Assembly: GCA_046349255.1 (NCBI GenBank)
Contig: JAXMCR010000004.1
Span: 682,001-746,000, forward strand
Source: DAIODI01 sp046349255
Lineage (GTDB): Bacteria; Pseudomonadota; Alphaproteobacteria; Rhizobiales; Aestuariivirgaceae
Reading direction: 5' to 3'
Length of the DNA stretch: 64,000 bases
Shown: positions 1 to 8,188 of the stretch, piece after piece
Layout of the letters: the number at the start of each line of letters is the position of its first letter
How positions within the stretch are numbered: the stretch's first letter is position 1
The notes under the pieces: model-generated
Seen by the model: the letters and a program-made list of their open reading frames with translations, nothing else
Database searches by the model: none
Told to the model about the DNA's origin: nothing
Translations under genes and position numbers: made by a program

Positions 1-105
1 CTGGTAGAGCGGCGACTGGTTGAACGCCATCACGATCATCACGATGATCGGGAGGTACAGGAAGGCGAGGATCGCCCCAATATAGAGCCGCCCCAGCGCC
101 GCCAT
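1..105 (-). CDS. ABC transporter permease, PotC-like (partial, cut by window edge)
   Basis: Only the first 35 codons are present. The translation starts MAALGRLYIGAILAFLYLP and contains one hydrophobic segment, as expected for the first membrane helix of a PotC/YdcV-type inner-membrane permease. The ATG shares one base with the TGA of the upstream permease gene (TGATG arrangement), so the two are probably translationally coupled. The family call rests mainly on the order binding protein - PotB-like - this gene, which is the usual order of polyamine/opine/thiamine-type importers. The ATPase subunit is not in the window. Confidence 0.7.
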   Translation of the reverse strand, partial: MAALGRLYIGAILAFLYLPIIVMIVMAFNQSPLYQ

Positions 106-920
106 CACGCCATCCCGGAGTAGCGCCGCAGCAGCGGCGTCGCGGCGAGCAGGATCGCGATCACCATCGCCAGCATGATGAACGACAGCGCCGCGCCGAG
201 CGGCCAATTGAACGCGGTGATGAACTGGTTCTCGATGATCGGCCCCAGCATGATGGCGTTCTTGCCGCCGAGGATGCGCGGTTCCATGAACGAGCCGATC
301 ACCGGCACGAAGATCAGCAGGATCCCGGCGACGAGGCCGGGCGTCGAGAGCGGCAGGATCACCTTCAGGAAGGTCTGGGCGCGCGTCGCGCCGAGGCTGC
401 GGGCGGCCTCGATCAGCCGGTCGTCGATCGCCTGGAGCGAAATGTAGCAGGTGAGGATCGCGTAGGGCAGGTAGGCGTGCACGAGCCCGATGACGATCGC
501 GGGGTAGGTGAAGAGGATGTCGAAGGGGGAGCGCAGCACCATCGTCCACGAGAAGGTGCGAACCAGCGCGTTGCTCCAGAACGGCAGGATGATCAGGAGG
601 AACAGCGCCTCGCGCCAGCGCCCGCGGATCTGTTTCGCAAGCGCCAGTGCGGCCGGATAGCCGATGACGATGCAGAGCACCGTCACGTAGAGGCCGAGCT
701 CGATCGAGCGCCAGGCGTTCTGCCAGTAAAGCGGCTTCGTGAAGAAGTCGGCGTAGTTCTGGAGCGTGAATTCGGCCGTGCGGTTCCCCATCGGCGTGAC
801 GGTGAGGAAACTGAAGTAGGCCATGGCGACGAGCGGCAGGAACACCGTGAGCGTCAGCCACGCGTAGGTCGGGCCCGCGAGCGACAGGACGGTCCATCGC
901 TCGCGCCGCGTCAGGGCCAT
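105..920 (-). CDS. ABC transporter permease, PotB-like
   Basis: A 271-residue inner-membrane permease of the binding-protein-dependent (MetI-like) family, usual length for PotB. About six hydrophobic segments are visible, the first at residues 12-38. The cytoplasmic EAA loop that contacts the ATPase is clear at about residues 171-190 (EAARSLGATRAQTFLKVILP). It lies 7 bp downstream of the solute-binding protein gene and overlaps the next permease by one base, so the set is one operon. Substrate is not evident from the sequence; polyamine is the textbook default, but the nucleoside hydrolase at the head of the operon makes a nucleoside or related compound possible. Confidence 0.88.
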   Translation of the reverse strand: MALTRRERWTVLSLAGPTYAWLTLTVFLPLVAMAYFSFLTVTPMGNRTAEFTLQNYADFFTKPLYWQNAWRSIELGLYVTVLCIVIGYPAALALAKQIRGRWREALFLLIILPFWSNALVRTFSWTMVLRSPFDILFTYPAIVIGLVHAYLPYAILTCYISLQAIDDRLIEAARSLGATRAQTFLKVILPLSTPGLVAGILLIFVPVIGSFMEPRILGGKNAIMLGPIIENQFITAFNWPLGAALSFIMLAMVIAILLAATPLLRRYSGMA

Positions 921-927
921 GCCGGGG

Positions 928-1998
928 CTACTGGGCGAAGGTGGTCTTCACCTCGTCCCACAGCTCCTGGTTCTTCTTGCGGTCCTCATCGCTCACCGGC
1001 GCCATCCACTGCACGCGCTTGACGACCTCCGGATCGCCCAGCACCACGCGGTTCAGTGCGTCGGCGGGAAGCATGGCGTTCGCCTTGGCGTTGGCCGAGG
1101 CCGGCGCGCCCACGTCCGTGTCCCAGCGGACGTAGAAGTCGGGCGACACCATGTAGTCGATGAAGGCGTGCGCGGCGTCCTTGTTCGGGGCGTTGGCGGC
1201 GACGGTCAGGCCGTCGTACCAGCCGATCGCGCCCTCCTTCGGGACGACGAACTCCACGGGGAGCTTCATCGCCTTCTTCGAGCGCGCGGCCGACCCCGAC
1301 CAGTAGACGGCGATGTCGTAGTCGCCCGCCGCCATGTACTTGTTCCACTCGTCCTCAGACGACCAGAACGTCTTGATCTGCGGCTTCAGCGCTAGGAGCT
1401 TCTTCTTGATCGCGTCCATGTCGGTCGGCTTGTTCATGTCCTGGCCCGTGGCCAGGGCGGCGAGCTGCACCGACTCGAGCGCATCGTCGCGCCAGCCGAC
1501 CTTGCCGGCGTGCGCAGGATCCCAGAGCGCCTGAAGCGAGTCCGGCTTCTCCTTGATCTTGTCGGTGTTGTAGGCGAACGAGGTCAGGCCCCACACCCAC
1601 GAGATGCCGTTGTGCTTGTCGCCGTCGACGAAGCGCGGCGAGTCGCGCAAGGCGGGCGTCAGGTCGGCGAAGTTCGTGATCTTCGAGGTGTCGATCGGCT
1701 GGATCAGCCCTTCCTTGGCGGCTTCCGGCACGTAGATGTTGTTCATGAGGACGACGTCGTAGACGCCCGGGCTCGTGCGCAGCTTCGTCAGCATCTCCTG
1801 TTCGGAGTTGAAGTAGTCGTGCACGACCTTGAAGCCGGTCTTCTTCTCGAAGATCTCATCCGCCCACTTCTCGTCGGTGCCGTAGCCCTGCCAGTTGAGC
1901 ACTTTCAGCTCGTTGGCGGCGCGGGCGAACCGGGCGCTGCCGGCGATCGCCATGGAGGCGGAGAGAAGCAGGGCAGAACGGCGGGACAGGCGGAGCAT
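928..1998 (-). CDS. Periplasmic solute-binding protein, PotD-like
   Basis: A 356-residue extracellular solute-binding protein (family 1/PotD group). It opens with a signal peptide that contains a twin arginine (SRRSALLLSAS, residues 5-15), a hydrophobic stretch and a probable cleavage after ARA near residue 27, so Tat export is possible. The mature start (ELKVLNWQGYGTDE) is typical of PotD/PotF proteins, as is the segment YDVVLMNNIYVPEAAKEGL. It captures the ligand in the periplasm for the two permeases encoded downstream. The gene follows the nucleoside hydrolase after 64 bp on the same strand. The ligand cannot be assigned from the sequence alone. Confidence 0.85.
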   Translation of the reverse strand: MLRLSRRSALLLSASMAIAGSARFARAANELKVLNWQGYGTDEKWADEIFEKKTGFKVVHDYFNSEQEMLTKLRTSPGVYDVVLMNNIYVPEAAKEGLIQPIDTSKITNFADLTPALRDSPRFVDGDKHNGISWVWGLTSFAYNTDKIKEKPDSLQALWDPAHAGKVGWRDDALESVQLAALATGQDMNKPTDMDAIKKKLLALKPQIKTFWSSEDEWNKYMAAGDYDIAVYWSGSAARSKKAMKLPVEFVVPKEGAIGWYDGLTVAANAPNKDAAHAFIDYMVSPDFYVRWDTDVGAPASANAKANAMLPADALNRVVLGDPEVVKRVQWMAPVSDEDRKKNQELWDEVKTTFAQ

Positions 1999-2062
1999 CG
2001 CGACCTCGACGGGGTTTCAGGCGTTGAACCGCCTGCGAGCCTATCCCAACCCCGCCTGCCTG

Positions 2063-2911
2063 TCAGCGGGTGAGGAGGTCGACGAAGCGGTCCCAGAATT
2101 CCCCGGTGTCGATCGCCGTGACGATGCGATGCGGGCCGCCGGGATCGTCCATGAACGTCGTGCGGCCCTCGCTGTCACCGCCGGTGTCGACGGCGATCCG
2201 CCCCCGCTGCGTCGTGAAGCATTCGGGCCACAGGAGAAAGCCCGCCGCCGCCGCGTCGTGGAGGGTTGCGGGGTGCCCCGGCTTGCCGAGATGGTCGAGC
2301 AGCGTCGCCACCAGCCTGGCAGCAGGCGTCGCGGTGCCGATGCGCTCGGCGAGGCCGGAGGGGCAGACGAACGGACGCGTGACGTCGAGCGGCACAAGTG
2401 TGAGCGGCAGGCCCGCGTCGAACGCTTTCGCTGCCGCCCCGGGGTCGGCCCAGATGTTGAACTCGGCGTGCGGCTTCACGTTGCCGCGCCCGACGGCCCC
2501 GCCCATGATCACCAGCGCGCCGATCCTTGCGCGCGTTGCCTGCTGGGAGACAAGACGCGCGATGTTGGTGAGCGGTGCAATCGCCATCACGTCGAACGGA
2601 GCGCCGGCGCCCGCCAGGATCGCGTCGAGGCTCGAGGTCTCCGGCTCAATATGCGCCGGTGCGAGCGGCAGAGAGCCATCGCTGCCCCAGACGTCGGTTG
2701 CGAAGCGCCCGATGCCGTCGCCGCCGCGGGCGATCGGTACGGCGAGACGGAGCGCGGCGGCAATCGCCGCTGCATTGGACGTCACGCGGTCGACGGGGGC
2801 GTTGCCGCCGGTCGTGGAGAGGAGCGCGAGGTCGACACCCTTCGATGCGGCGAGCATCGCGATTGCCGCAGCATCGTCGAGTCCCGGATCGCAGTCGACG
2901 ATCACGCGCAT
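2063..2911 (-). CDS. Inosine-uridine preferring nucleoside hydrolase family protein
   Basis: A 282-residue protein of the IU-nucleoside hydrolase fold, which cleaves the N-glycosidic bond of ribonucleosides to base plus ribose. The calcium-binding N-terminal signature is present (DCDPGLDDA, residues 6-14, with D6, D8, D12 and D13), and the second signature EFNIWADPGAA lies near residue 150. The ATG at 2911 is preferred over an upstream in-frame start because a GGGAGGG ribosome-binding site lies just before it and the calcium motif then sits at the usual N-terminal position. It is the first gene of a minus-strand run leading into the ABC importer genes, suggesting uptake and cleavage of a nucleoside-like substrate. 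The protein has no signal peptide and is probably cytoplasmic. Confidence 0.88.
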   Translation of the reverse strand: MRVIVDCDPGLDDAAAIAMLAASKGVDLALLSTTGGNAPVDRVTSNAAAIAAALRLAVPIARGGDGIGRFATDVWGSDGSLPLAPAHIEPETSSLDAILAGAGAPFDVMAIAPLTNIARLVSQQATRARIGALVIMGGAVGRGNVKPHAEFNIWADPGAAAKAFDAGLPLTLVPLDVTRPFVCPSGLAERIGTATPAARLVATLLDHLGKPGHPATLHDAAAAGFLLWPECFTTQRGRIAVDTGGDSEGRTTFMDDPGGPHRIVTAIDTGEFWDRFVDLLTR

Positions 2912-2952
2912 GCCACCCTCCCGTTCCTGCTCAAACAAGCCTGAAACGGGTA

Positions 2953-2981
2953 AGGGCTGCAACCGGTCAGGCTGCAGCCCT
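2953..2981. repeat. Perfect 9-bp inverted repeat upstream of the nucleoside hydrolase
   Basis: Arms AGGGCTGCA (2953-2961) and TGCAGCCCT (2973-2981) flank an 11-base spacer, about 42 bp before the nucleoside hydrolase start. It could be an operator or a leader-RNA hairpin. No run of T follows on either side, so a terminator is less likely. The rest of the 282-bp gap holds no gene. Confidence 0.5.
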
Positions 2982-3137
2982 CACTGTAGCGAGCGGACAT
3001 CCGGGGGCGTTCTGTCCGCGCAGAATGAACCCTAACCGATTGCACGCGAAAAGATACCAAACCCTCTTCCGCTGGTTTCGCCGAGGTAAACCCGACTGGC
3101 AACAATGCGGCGAGTGCATCCACTTTTCCCTTTTAAG

Positions 3138-3166
3138 TTGATCTTAAGCCTCAGATGCACAATTAA
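3138..3166 (+). promoter_or_regulatory. Possible sigma-70-type promoter for the glycosyltransferase gene
   Basis: TTGATC (3138-3143) and AATTAA (3161-3166) are separated by 17 bases in an A/T-rich patch that stands out from the surrounding sequence, 28 bp before the GTG start at 3194. The -10 match is weak, so this is a suggestion only. Confidence 0.25.
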
Positions 3167-3193
3167 AGAGGGAGGCGACGGGCGGGGGCAGTC

Positions 3194-4465
3194 GTGAACA
3201 TCCTTTTCGTGCACCAGAACTATCCGGGGCAATACCGGCACTTGCTCGACTGGTTGCGGGGGCAGGGCAGCCACCGCATCGTGTTCCTCACGCAACGCGA
3301 GGGTGGTGGAAACCCGACAGACCACAAGGTCATCCGCTACAAGCCCGTGTCGCGACCCGTCGAGGGTACGTTCGCGCTGTCGAAGGAGTTCGAGAAGAAC
3401 TGCGCGGCGGGCCTGCGCGTCGCCCATATCTGCCGCGACCTCGAGCGCGAGGGGTTCAGGCCCGACATCGTGCTGGGGCACGCGGGGTGGGGCGAGACGC
3501 TGTTCATCAAGGACGTCTGGCCGGACGTGCCGGTTATCGCCTACTTCGAATACTACTACTCGACGGTCGGCGGCGCGGTGGGCTTCGACCCGGAGTTCCC
3601 GATCTCCGACCAGATGATCTTCATCATGACTGCCCGCAACGCCACGAACCATCTGGCGCTCGGCACCTGCGATGCGGGACAGACGGCGACCGATTGGCAG
3701 TACCGGCGCTACCCGGCGGAGTTTCAGCGCAAGATCACCGTGGCGCACGAAGGGATCGACACGCGAACGCTGACGCCGGACCCCAATGCGAGCGTTCAGC
3801 TCGGTCGCCTCGACCGGCCGCTGACGCGCGCGGATGAGGTGGTCACATACGTCGCCCGCAACCTCGAGCCGGTCCGCGGCTTCCACACGCTGATGCGTGC
3901 GCTGCCCGACCTGCTCGAACGGCGCCCCTCGGCGCGGGTCATCATCGTCGGCGGCGAGGCCGTCTCCTATGGCCGGGCATCGGATCATCCCGGCGGCTAT
4001 CGCGCACAGTACCAGGCGGAGGTCGACGGAAGAGTCGATTGGTCGCGCGTCCACTTTCTCGGGCAGGTGCCGTACCCGGCGTTCAAGCAGCTCCTTCAGG
4101 TGAGTCGCTGCCACGTCTATCTCAGCGTGCCGTTCGTGCTGTCGTGGTCGCTGATCGAGGCGATGTCGATAGGCGCCACCATCGTCGCTTCGGACGTACC
4201 TTCGGTGCGCGAAGTGATCACGCCCGGCAAGACGGGCCGCCTGGTCGACTTCCTGTCTCCACAGCAACTTGCCGATACGGTCGCAGACGTGCTGGCTGCG
4301 CCGCGCGAGCACGCGCGCCTCGGTAAAGCGGCCCGGCAGCTCGCGGTCTCGCAGTACGATCTGTATGACCGCTGCCTGCCGCGCCAGCTCGCCCTGATCA
4401 ATCACCACCTGCCGCGGAAGCTGCGGCTTTCGACGGACTGCGCGCGCCCAACCGCAGCGGCCTAG
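3194..4465 (+). CDS. Glycosyltransferase, GT4-type (GT-B fold)
   Basis: A 423-residue cytoplasmic glycosyltransferase. The N-terminus (MNILFVHQNYPGQYRHL) and the segment DIVLGHAGWGETLFIKDVWP match the N-terminal domain found in a subset of GT4 enzymes (Glyco_trans_4_3). The C-terminal donor-binding domain shows VPFVLSWSLIEAMSIGA and the downstream EVITPGKTGRLVDF, with the conserved Glu of the EX7E-like region. It probably builds a surface or exopolysaccharide, but donor and acceptor are unknown. The start is a GTG with a GGGGGCA ribosome-binding site. Its TAG stop shares three bases with the TAG stop of the convergent ppc gene (CTAG at 4462-4465). Confidence 0.85.
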   Translation: MNILFVHQNYPGQYRHLLDWLRGQGSHRIVFLTQREGGGNPTDHKVIRYKPVSRPVEGTFALSKEFEKNCAAGLRVAHICRDLEREGFRPDIVLGHAGWGETLFIKDVWPDVPVIAYFEYYYSTVGGAVGFDPEFPISDQMIFIMTARNATNHLALGTCDAGQTATDWQYRRYPAEFQRKITVAHEGIDTRTLTPDPNASVQLGRLDRPLTRADEVVTYVARNLEPVRGFHTLMRALPDLLERRPSARVIIVGGEAVSYGRASDHPGGYRAQYQAEVDGRVDWSRVHFLGQVPYPAFKQLLQVSRCHVYLSVPFVLSWSLIEAMSIGATIVASDVPSVREVITPGKTGRLVDFLSPQQLADTVADVLAAPREHARLGKAARQLAVSQYDLYDRCLPRQLALINHHLPRKLRLSTDCARPTAAA

Positions 4466-7221
4466 CCAGTCCAGCCGAGGCCGGCCGAGATGCAGTTCAT
4501 CGACAGGAGCAGCGGCACCAGCACCTTGCGGCTGGCGCTGCCCGCGGCGCGCTCCTCGCGGAACTTCGCCAGCAGGTCCACCTGCAGGGCGTGCGTGCGC
4601 TCGAGCAGCGGCCGCACGTGCTCGAGGCGCCGCTTGAACGAGGGGAAGCGCCGCGCGAGATCGCGTTCGCCGGTGAGCCGCAGCACCTGCTCGACGGTCA
4701 GTTCGTGTTCGGCAAGGATCGCCGCGAAGATCGCATCCGCCGATGCGCGGTCCTGCACCAGTCCCGCATAGCGCTGCGCGATCTTGATATCGACAGTGGA
4801 GATGGTCTTTTCGACCTCGTCGATGACGAGTCGGAACACGCGCGAGTGCTCGTACATGTCGCGCAGCGTCCGCTCGCCCGCCTTGCCGCGCACCTTCAGG
4901 AACGATGCGATCGCGGTGCCGATGCCGTACCAGCCGGTGATCAGATGCCGGTTCTGGCTCCACGCGAACACCCACGGGATGGCGCGCAGGTCGTCGATGC
5001 CCTTGGCGCCGAACCGGCGCGTGGGGCGCGAGCCGATGTTGAGGAGCGCGAGCTCCTCGACCGGGCTCGCCGCATGGAAGTATTCGACCATGCGCGGCAG
5101 CTCGATTAGGTTGCGGTAGTGCGCCTGCGACATGCCCGAGAGCGCTTCGAGCGCCTCGTCGTGCTCGGGGTTCGACTTCAGCGCCGTCTCGTGCTCCGAC
5201 TTGAGCGTATGCGCGATGACGCTGGCGGCGAGCAGCTCGATGTTGTGGAGCGCCGTGCCGCGGTTGGCGAACTTCGAGGAGACGACCTCGCCCTGTTCGG
5301 TCACGCGCAGGCGGCCCGACACGGTGCCGGCCGGCTGCGCGGCGATGGCGCGTCCGGTGGGCGCGCCGCCGCGGCTGACAGAGCCCCCGCGACCGTGGAA
5401 GAACGATACCGCGACGCCGTGCCGCTTCGCGGCCGCCACGATCTGCTTCTGCGCCTTCACGAGCTCCCAGGTCGAGCAGAGGAAGCCGCCGTCCTTGTTC
5501 GAATCGGAGTAGCCGAGCATCACCTCCTGCACCCCGCCGCGGCGGGAGACCGAGCGCTGCACGATCGGCACCGTGAACAGCGCCTCGATGATCTCCGGCG
5601 CCGCGCGCAGGTCGTCGATCGTCTCGAACAGCGGCACGATCGAGAGGCGGATTCCCTCGACACCGTCGCGGTCGCTCGCGAGCCCGGCGATCTTGGCGAG
5701 GAGGTAGACGGCGAGGAGATCGTCCGCCGAGCGCGTCATCGACAGGATGAAGGCGCCGATCGCGGTGCGCTGCGGCCCCTCGACCTTGTCGCGCAGCAGT
5801 TCGAAGAGTTCGATCGTCTCGATGGTTTCGGTCGCCAGCCCCTCGAGCGGAGGGTGGCCGATCCGCACCTTGCGGAGATCGTCGCGCAGGCGCTGCGACC
5901 AGGCCGGGCTGCCGGGCAGGCAGTCCTTCGCGAGGCCCTGTGGCATCTTGCTCCAGATGTCGGCGAGGCAGCGGTTGATCACCGTCGAGTTCTGCCGCAC
6001 GTCGAGGTTCATCGTGTGCAGCGCGAACACTTCCGCCTCGCGCCGCAGCGGACGCACCTTGAGACGGGCGACGCTCTCGGCGTTCATGTCGTGCAGCGCG
6101 GTTTCCGCGATCTGCAGGTCCTCCACGAGCTGGCGCGGCTCGTTGTAGGGCTTCGCCCCGCCCGGAATCGCGGCGAGCAGCGTCGAGGCGGCGAGGCGGT
6201 CGTGCATCGCCGTGAAATACTGGCGGAACACCTCGTTCTTGTTGCGCGCCTCGATCTCCGGTCCGCGGCCGCTCTCGTCGAGCAGGTCGCGCAGGCGGTG
6301 CTTGAAGCGGAGCGGCACCTCGACGACGTTCTCGCTGATGCTGAGCGTGCGGAGCATCTCGCTCAGCCGGCCCTGCAGCCGCTCGATGATGGCGCGCCGG
6401 CCTTCCTCGATCGCGCGCGCGGTGACGGCGACGGTGACGTTCGGGTTGCCGTCACGGTCGCCGCCGATCCACGAGGAGAAGCGGAAGAATGACGGCACGT
6501 CGATCGGCGTCTCGGGGTAGTGGCGCTTCAGGGCGTACTCGATGCGCTCGAGCACCTGCGGCATGATGTCGAACAGCACCTCTCGGAAGAAGTGCAGGCC
6601 CCAGGCGATCTCGTTGTCGACGGTCGGCCGTTCGAGGCGCAGTTCGCCCGTCATCCACAGGAGGTCGATCTCGGCGCGCACCTCGTTCACGAGGCGGCCA
6701 CGCTCGCGGGCCGTCCAGCGGCTGTGCTCGAGGTCGACCAGCTTGCGGTAGATGCGCCGGTGGATCTCGAGCACCGTGACGCGCTTGGCTTCGGTCGGGT
6801 GCGCAGTCAGCGTCGCGCGCACGTCCGCCTTGGCGAGCATTGCCGCGATCTCGTCGGGGCCCACGCCCGCCGCGGCGATGTCCTTGATCACGTTGGAGAA
6901 CGAGCCGACGACCGCGTCCGGCCCGCCGTCCTGCTCGACGCGGCGGCGCGCGCGCATCGCGGCGTTCTCCTCGGCGATGTGCAGGAGCTGGAACCAGATG
7001 CCGGTCGCCTGCATCAGGCCGACATGCAGCGTCGGGTCGATCTCCTCGAAGCTCCTCGGATCGTCGATCAGCTTGCGGAGGTTCGGCTCGCGCTTGCCGA
7101 CCACGCCGAGGAATTCGCCCCAGAGCAGTTCTATGAGCTGGTCGAGGTAGGTGGAATCGCGGTCGGGATCAGCCGAGAGGTCCGGCTGGGGCACGGCATG
7201 CAGCGTCGCGACGTCGGCCAT
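4462..7221 (-). CDS. ppc: Phosphoenolpyruvate carboxylase
   Basis: A 919-residue cytosolic enzyme that carboxylates PEP to oxaloacetate. The catalytic signatures are all present: AHPTEAKR (about 140-147), SWIGGDRDGNP (about 250-260), GYSDSNKDGG (about 570-579) and FFHGRGGSVSRGG (about 607-619). The ATG at 7221 has a GGGGGAA site directly before it and is preferred to the GTG at 7233. It follows mtkB by 66 bp on the same strand. In serine-cycle organisms ppc is found with mtkAB and mcl, where it supplies oxaloacetate for malate, and that arrangement is seen here. It ends convergently with the glycosyltransferase gene, with overlapping stop codons. Confidence 0.96.
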   Translation of the reverse strand: MADVATLHAVPQPDLSADPDRDSTYLDQLIELLWGEFLGVVGKREPNLRKLIDDPRSFEEIDPTLHVGLMQATGIWFQLLHIAEENAAMRARRRVEQDGGPDAVVGSFSNVIKDIAAAGVGPDEIAAMLAKADVRATLTAHPTEAKRVTVLEIHRRIYRKLVDLEHSRWTARERGRLVNEVRAEIDLLWMTGELRLERPTVDNEIAWGLHFFREVLFDIMPQVLERIEYALKRHYPETPIDVPSFFRFSSWIGGDRDGNPNVTVAVTARAIEEGRRAIIERLQGRLSEMLRTLSISENVVEVPLRFKHRLRDLLDESGRGPEIEARNKNEVFRQYFTAMHDRLAASTLLAAIPGGAKPYNEPRQLVEDLQIAETALHDMNAESVARLKVRPLRREAEVFALHTMNLDVRQNSTVINRCLADIWSKMPQGLAKDCLPGSPAWSQRLRDDLRKVRIGHPPLEGLATETIETIELFELLRDKVEGPQRTAIGAFILSMTRSADDLLAVYLLAKIAGLASDRDGVEGIRLSIVPLFETIDDLRAAPEIIEALFTVPIVQRSVSRRGGVQEVMLGYSDSNKDGGFLCSTWELVKAQKQIVAAAKRHGVAVSFFHGRGGSVSRGGAPTGRAIAAQPAGTVSGRLRVTEQGEVVSSKFANRGTALHNIELLAASVIAHTLKSEHETALKSNPEHDEALEALSGMSQAHYRNLIELPRMVEYFHAASPVEELALLNIGSRPTRRFGAKGIDDLRAIPWVFAWSQNRHLITGWYGIGTAIASFLKVRGKAGERTLRDMYEHSRVFRLVIDEVEKTISTVDIKIAQRYAGLVQDRASADAIFAAILAEHELTVEQVLRLTGERDLARRFPSFKRRLEHVRPLLERTHALQVDLLAKFREERAAGSASRKVLVPLLLSMNCISAGLGWTG

Positions 7222-7287
7222 CACTTCCCCCACAGAACGTTGGAGCCGGGCGCGGCATCCGTGCAGCGCCCGGCCGGTCGTTGAACG

Positions 7288-8178
7288 TCAGGCGGCCTTC
7301 TTGATCGCCTTCTCGACCGCAATGCCGATCTCCGAGGGCGAGGGGGCGATGGCGACGCCCACTTCGCGCAGGATCTCGACCTTCTCGCTGGCGCTCTCGC
7401 CGAACGCCGAGATGATGGCGCCCGCGTGGCCCATGCGGCGGCCCTTCGGCGCGGAGAGACCCGCGACGTAGGCGATGACCGGCTTCGTCATGTGCTCCTT
7501 GATGTACTCGGCCGCCTCGGCTTCCTGCGGGCCGCCGATCTCGCCGATCATCATCACCGCGTGGGTGTCGGGATCGGCCTCGAACAGTTCCAGGATGTCT
7601 TTGAACGAGGAGCCGTTGATCGGGTCGCCGCCGATGCCGACGCTGGTCGACACGCCGATGCCGAGTTCCTTCATCTGCGAGGCAGCCTCGTAGCCGAGCG
7701 TGCCCGAGCGGCCGACGATGCCGACGTGACCGGGAAGGTAGATGTGACCGGGCATGATGCCGAGCAGCGCCTTGCCGGGCGAGATGATGCCCGCGCAGTT
7801 CGGCCCGACGAGCCGCATGCGGTTTTCCTGCTTGTAGCGGCGCATGTAGCGCTTCACCCGGATCATGTCCTTGGCCGGGATGCCGTCGGTGATGGCGGTG
7901 CAGAGCTTCAGGCCCGCATCCGCCGCCTCCATGATCGAGTCGGCCGCGAACGGCGGCGGCACGAAGACGATCGACGCCGTGGCGCCGGTCTTCTCCACCG
8001 CTTCCTTCACGGTGTCGAACACGGGCACGCCCTGTTCGGTGGTGCCGCCCTTGCCGGGCGTTACGCCGGCGACGACGTTGGTGCCGTACTCCAGCATTTC
8101 CTTGGTGTGAAACGCGCCGATGCGGCCGGTGATGCCCTGGACGACGACGCGCGTGCTGCGATCGAGAAGAATGCTCAT
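7288..8178 (-). CDS. mtkB: Malate-CoA ligase (malate thiokinase) subunit beta; succinyl-CoA synthetase alpha-like
   Basis: A 296-residue CoA-ligase subunit homologous to SucD. CoA-binding features (VQGITGRIGAFHTKEML, YGTNVVAGVTPGKGG) lie at the N-terminus, and the phospho-histidine region GRRMGHAGAI is near residue 253. From memory of the Methylobacterium MtkB sequence, the match is especially close across VFVPPPFAADSIMEAADAG and GPNCAGIISPGKALLGIMPG. With MtkA it forms malyl-CoA from malate, CoA and ATP. The placement with ppc and a malyl-CoA lyase supports malate rather than succinate as substrate. The gene begins 10 bp after mtkA, with an AGGA site. An ordinary succinyl-CoA synthetase role cannot be excluded by sequence alone. 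Confidence 0.88.
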   Translation of the reverse strand: MSILLDRSTRVVVQGITGRIGAFHTKEMLEYGTNVVAGVTPGKGGTTEQGVPVFDTVKEAVEKTGATASIVFVPPPFAADSIMEAADAGLKLCTAITDGIPAKDMIRVKRYMRRYKQENRMRLVGPNCAGIISPGKALLGIMPGHIYLPGHVGIVGRSGTLGYEAASQMKELGIGVSTSVGIGGDPINGSSFKDILELFEADPDTHAVMMIGEIGGPQEAEAAEYIKEHMTKPVIAYVAGLSAPKGRRMGHAGAIISAFGESASEKVEILREVGVAIAPSPSEIGIAVEKAIKKAA

Positions 8179-8188
8179 CGGATGGTCC

